From: Nitrospirae bacterium GWF2_44_13
GTDB lineage: Bacteria > Nitrospirota > Thermodesulfovibrionia > Thermodesulfovibrionales > UBA1546
Assembly (NCBI GenBank): GCA_001805105.1
Contig: MHEE01000002.1
Span: forward strand, 80,476 to 144,475
DNA length: 64,000 bases
Direction: 5' to 3'
This document shows positions 61,672-64,000 of this stretch, piece by piece (the stretch's first letter is position 1; every line of letters starts with the position of its first letter). The notes under the pieces are model-generated. The model saw only the letters and a list, made by a program, of their open reading frames with translations. It was not told the origin of the DNA and ran no database searches. A program made the translations under genes and the position numbers.

Positions 61672-63177
61672 CTAAAATCCTTCTGGCACGGTAAATTGAA
61701 TTACTTTGGAAATAATATCCCCGCTGTAAAAACCGAGCACCAGTATGCCTGCCGCCATTACATAGATGGGAACAAGCATGCTTACTGGAGCTTCATTTCT
61801 GACAATAGTTTCATGGCCGTCATCGTAGGAGTGTTCAGCCGCAGCCCTGAAGTAGATCTTCTCAAGAATTCTGAAGAACAATATGGCATTGACAAGGCTG
61901 CTGAATATGAGCGCGGCTGCAAATATCCATTTCTGTGCAACGACTGCGCCGAGGACCAGATACCATTTACTGAAAAAACCCGCGGTGGGAGGAACACCGA
62001 TCATCGATAGTGCAACTGCGGTAAAGGCAGCCATGGTAAGGGGCATCTTCTTATTCAACTCCAAACCGTTAAAATCATTAATGTTCCTCGTACCCGTTCT
62101 GTAGACGACAGCGCCTATTACCAGAAACAGACATGCCATCATAAAGGCATCGTTCAGGATATGCAGCACTGCGCCTGTAAAGGCTGTCCTGTTGCCGATG
62201 CTTACTCCCATGACGATATAGCCGACTTCGGCCACAAGGATGTAAGAGATCATTCTTTTGATGTCAGTCTGCCCAAGCGCTATAACTGAACCGGCTATTA
62301 TCGCGGCAAACGCAGCCCAGCCCAATATTTCAGACATGGGCAGGATTTCGGTCGAGAACCTGGGCTCGAATACCGTAAACATTATCCTTATCATCACATA
62401 GGCCCCGACCTTGGTCATTGTGGATGCGACAAGGGCACTGACCGTTGAGGGAGCATGGGTATAGGCATCGGGGAGCCACCTGTGGAGAGGGAAAAACGCT
62501 ATTTTTATGGCGATCCCCACCACAAAAAAGGCAAATGCAGCCAGTATAACCGTTGAATTATACAGGCCGGGAAGCAGCCGGGACAGATCGGCCATATTAA
62601 GCGTGCCGGTCATGATATAGAGATAGCCGACGCCGAGCAGGTAAAAGCATGCGCCGATAGTTCCCATTATTACATAGTTGAAGCTCGCCATTGCTGCCCT
62701 GTCATCGCCTATGGCAATAAGTGCGTATGCCGCAAGAGACGTTATCTCTAAAAATACATAGATGTTGAATACGTCGCCGGTCACGGTTATCCCCAGAAGC
62801 CCTGTAGTGAGCAGGAGATAGATTGAATAAAAATACGGTATTTTGCTTTTCGTCAGCTCCTGCTCAATGCTTCTCTTTGAATAGATCGCAACAATGAAGC
62901 TGATAAATGACACGATAATTGCGATAAAGGCGTTGAGATGGTCTATAACATATTCTATGCCCCAGGGCGGCGCCCAGCCGCCGAGTCTGTAATGAATTTT
63001 TCCGGCGTCAATTACTGAGCCCATAATATTGAAAGACAGCAACACGACTACGCCGAGCGTTGCAACCGCAATCGGATAACAAAGGTCTCTTTTCCATAAA
63101 CCGACTGCAGTGTTTAAAAGCGAGACTATCAGAGGCAGCACGATGATTAAGATGGGGGCATGCTCTGCGATATTCAT
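61672..63177 (-). CDS. mrpD: Mrp-type antiporter subunit D (first copy)
   Basis: A 501-residue, 14-span protein, the closest of the three to classical MrpD/MnhD. It contains VFNIYVFLEITSLAAYALIAIG (TM5 Glu), IKIAFFPLHRWLPDAYTHAPSTVSALVASTMTKVGAYVMIRI, LGQTDIKRMISYILVAEVGYIVMGV and LHILNDAFMMACLFLVIGAV. It acts in Na or K/H exchange with the other Mrp subunits. The ATG overlaps the mrpC stop (ATGA), so it is translationally coupled. Confidence 0.93.
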   Translation of the reverse strand: MNIAEHAPILIIVLPLIVSLLNTAVGLWKRDLCYPIAVATLGVVVLLSFNIMGSVIDAGKIHYRLGGWAPPWGIEYVIDHLNAFIAIIVSFISFIVAIYSKRSIEQELTKSKIPYFYSIYLLLTTGLLGITVTGDVFNIYVFLEITSLAAYALIAIGDDRAAMASFNYVIMGTIGACFYLLGVGYLYIMTGTLNMADLSRLLPGLYNSTVILAAFAFFVVGIAIKIAFFPLHRWLPDAYTHAPSTVSALVASTMTKVGAYVMIRIMFTVFEPRFSTEILPMSEILGWAAFAAIIAGSVIALGQTDIKRMISYILVAEVGYIVMGVSIGNRTAFTGAVLHILNDAFMMACLFLVIGAVVYRTGTRNINDFNGLELNKKMPLTMAAFTAVALSMIGVPPTAGFFSKWYLVLGAVVAQKWIFAAALIFSSLVNAILFFRILEKIYFRAAAEHSYDDGHETIVRNEAPVSMLVPIYVMAAGILVLGFYSGDIISKVIQFTVPEGF

Positions 63178-63551
63178 CTTCTGTTCCTCAAGATTTCAAT
63201 GATTTCGTCTTCTTCAAGGGTTTTATATTTTTTATAAATCATTATTGCCAGTGCCAGAGCAACTCCAAAAGTGCTCACCATAACGACGATGGCAGTCAGC
63301 ATAAGGACGTGAGGCAGGGGGTTCATATAATGTGCGGGATTAATGATTTCCTGACCCTTGTGGATTATGGGTATTGTGGCGCCGCCTTTTTTTGAAGCTG
63401 TTGAAACAAAGAACAGTATTATCGCCGTCTGGAAAATGTTCATGCCTACGAGTTTCTTGACAAGATTTTTCTTTGCAATCATTGCATAAAATCCGATCAT
63501 CATCAACATGATATAGATCCAGTAATTGTATTTGGCTATAATGAGCTCCAT
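63174..63551 (-). CDS. mrpC: Mrp-type antiporter subunit C
   Basis: A 125-residue NuoK-like protein with three spans (about 8-24, 29-50 and 78-104). Family motifs are YWIYIMLMMIGFYAMIAKKNLVKKLVGMNIFQTAIILFFV and PLPHVLMLTAIVVMVSTFGVALALAIMIY. It sits between mrpB and mrpD. The ATG overlaps the mrpB stop as TAATG; its own stop overlaps mrpD. In Mrp complexes the C subunit lies next to the ion path formed by A and D. Confidence 0.93.
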   Translation of the reverse strand: MELIIAKYNYWIYIMLMMIGFYAMIAKKNLVKKLVGMNIFQTAIILFFVSTASKKGGATIPIIHKGQEIINPAHYMNPLPHVLMLTAIVVMVSTFGVALALAIMIYKKYKTLEEDEIIEILRNRR

Positions 63552-64000
63552 TACTCCACTGCTCCTTCCTCATGCCTTCCGCCGGAAGCAATATTAAGGA
63601 ATATAGAGACCATAACGGCCATTACGGCAAGTCCGACGCCGATCTCTACGCCGAGCGTCCCCATAGCCCTTGCCTTTACAGGGCCGACAGGAAGGATCTT
63701 ATGAAGTATCCCGTAATCGAGATAGTTAGCGCCGAGAAGGAGGCATAAAAGGCCTATTCCCGCATAGATAAATACACCGGCGCCGGTGTACAGGGTATTT
63801 ATTTTTTCCGACATCCGGCTTTTCACCGCGTTAATATCATAAGCAATGACCAGAAGTATGAAACTGGCAGCAAGAATGCAGCCTCCCTGAAAGCCGCCAC
63901 CCGGACTGTAATGTCCATGGGCAATCACATAAAGGGCATATATCTGAAGGAATGGCGCAAGGAGTCTGCTGACCGTCTGTATTACTATATTTTCAAGTTT
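63551..64000 (-). CDS. mrpB: Mrp-type antiporter subunit B, 5' end outside window
   Basis: The frame is open to the right edge of the window and continues past it; 149 residues are visible. The family signature LYVIAHGHYSPGGGFQGG begins near 63937, followed by two to three spans (AASFILLVIAYDI, VFIYAGIGLLCLLLGANY, VEIGVGLAVMAVMVSIFLNI). Upstream residues (TVSRLLAPFLQIYALY) are the usual start of MrpB or of the MrpB-like C-terminal part of MrpA, so either is possible. Its stop overlaps the mrpC start. Confidence 0.9.
   Translation of the reverse strand, partial: KLENIVIQTVSRLLAPFLQIYALYVIAHGHYSPGGGFQGGCILAASFILLVIAYDINAVKSRMSEKINTLYTGAGVFIYAGIGLLCLLLGANYLDYGILHKILPVGPVKARAMGTLGVEIGVGLAVMAVMVSIFLNIASGGRHEEGAVE

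Overview
The window looks like a chromosomal segment of a Gram-negative, probably anaerobic or facultative bacterium. Supporting features are a type IV pilus secretin operon, a Pal lipoprotein, an L,D-transpeptidase, a B12-dependent ribonucleotide reductase, a selenocysteine elongation factor and an Mrp/complex I-like antiporter operon. Gene content and codon style suggest Nitrospirota (Thermodesulfovibrionia-like). That placement is an inference from gene content; no 16S or ribosomal protein gene is present to confirm it.

Layout. 1-8.3 kb (+): the end of truB, then pilMNOPQ running into aroC, aroK and aroB. 8.3-11.5 kb: selB (-), divergent pdxA (+), and a short Rdx/SelW-type selenoprotein gene with an in-frame UGA (Sec) and a hairpin placed like a bacterial SECIS; a normal ORF call misses it. 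11.5-21.4 kb (-): a membrane-anchored unknown, OsmC, BioA, then a phosphate regulon (phoB-phoR, pstS, pstCAB-phoU). pstS and pstC each have a promoter with four TTAACA-like repeats spaced 11 bp apart. A tRNA-Arg(CCU) and a cobA-hemD fusion follow. 23.3-25.8 kb (+): a Cys-rich mini-protein and nrdJ.

25.9-31.2 kb (+) is the accessory region. It holds a three-gene cassette (DNA methyltransferase, AIPR-family abortive infection protein, TdeIII-like restriction endonuclease) joined by one-base TAATG overlaps. The first two genes are about 28 % GC in sampled lines, against about 48 % in nrdJ. An endonuclease III-like glycosylase, a small unknown gene and a truncated gene remnant follow. 31.3-47 kb: TPR protein, two small zinc proteins, DoxX, parAB, a LysM lytic transglycosylase, an L,D-transpeptidase, PHP phosphoesterase, comF, purA, serA, two small-molecule kinases, uvrC and a Na/Ca exchanger. 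47-52.9 kb (-): an osmotic-stress cluster of an MscS channel, TreT, an OtsA with an N-terminal membrane/HAMP sensor, and OtsB. 52.9-57.5 kb (-): M23 peptidase, Pal, an unknown secreted protein and a KefB-type antiporter. 57.8-64 kb (-): an Mrp-type operon (B, C and three D-like subunits plus two small membrane proteins) that runs off the right edge.

A theme crosses the window. Short tandem arrays of degenerate 7-bp units (8-bp in one gene) lie between genes and in frame inside conserved enzymes (aroC, phoR, hemD, pilQ signal region, a kinase). Other non-homologous in-frame inserts occur in bioA and an mrpD. They resemble the heptanucleotide STRR repeats known from filamentous cyanobacteria. 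Several genes also lack a Shine-Dalgarno site and carry a TTGACA-like box about 35-38 bp before the ATG, which suggests leaderless mRNAs.
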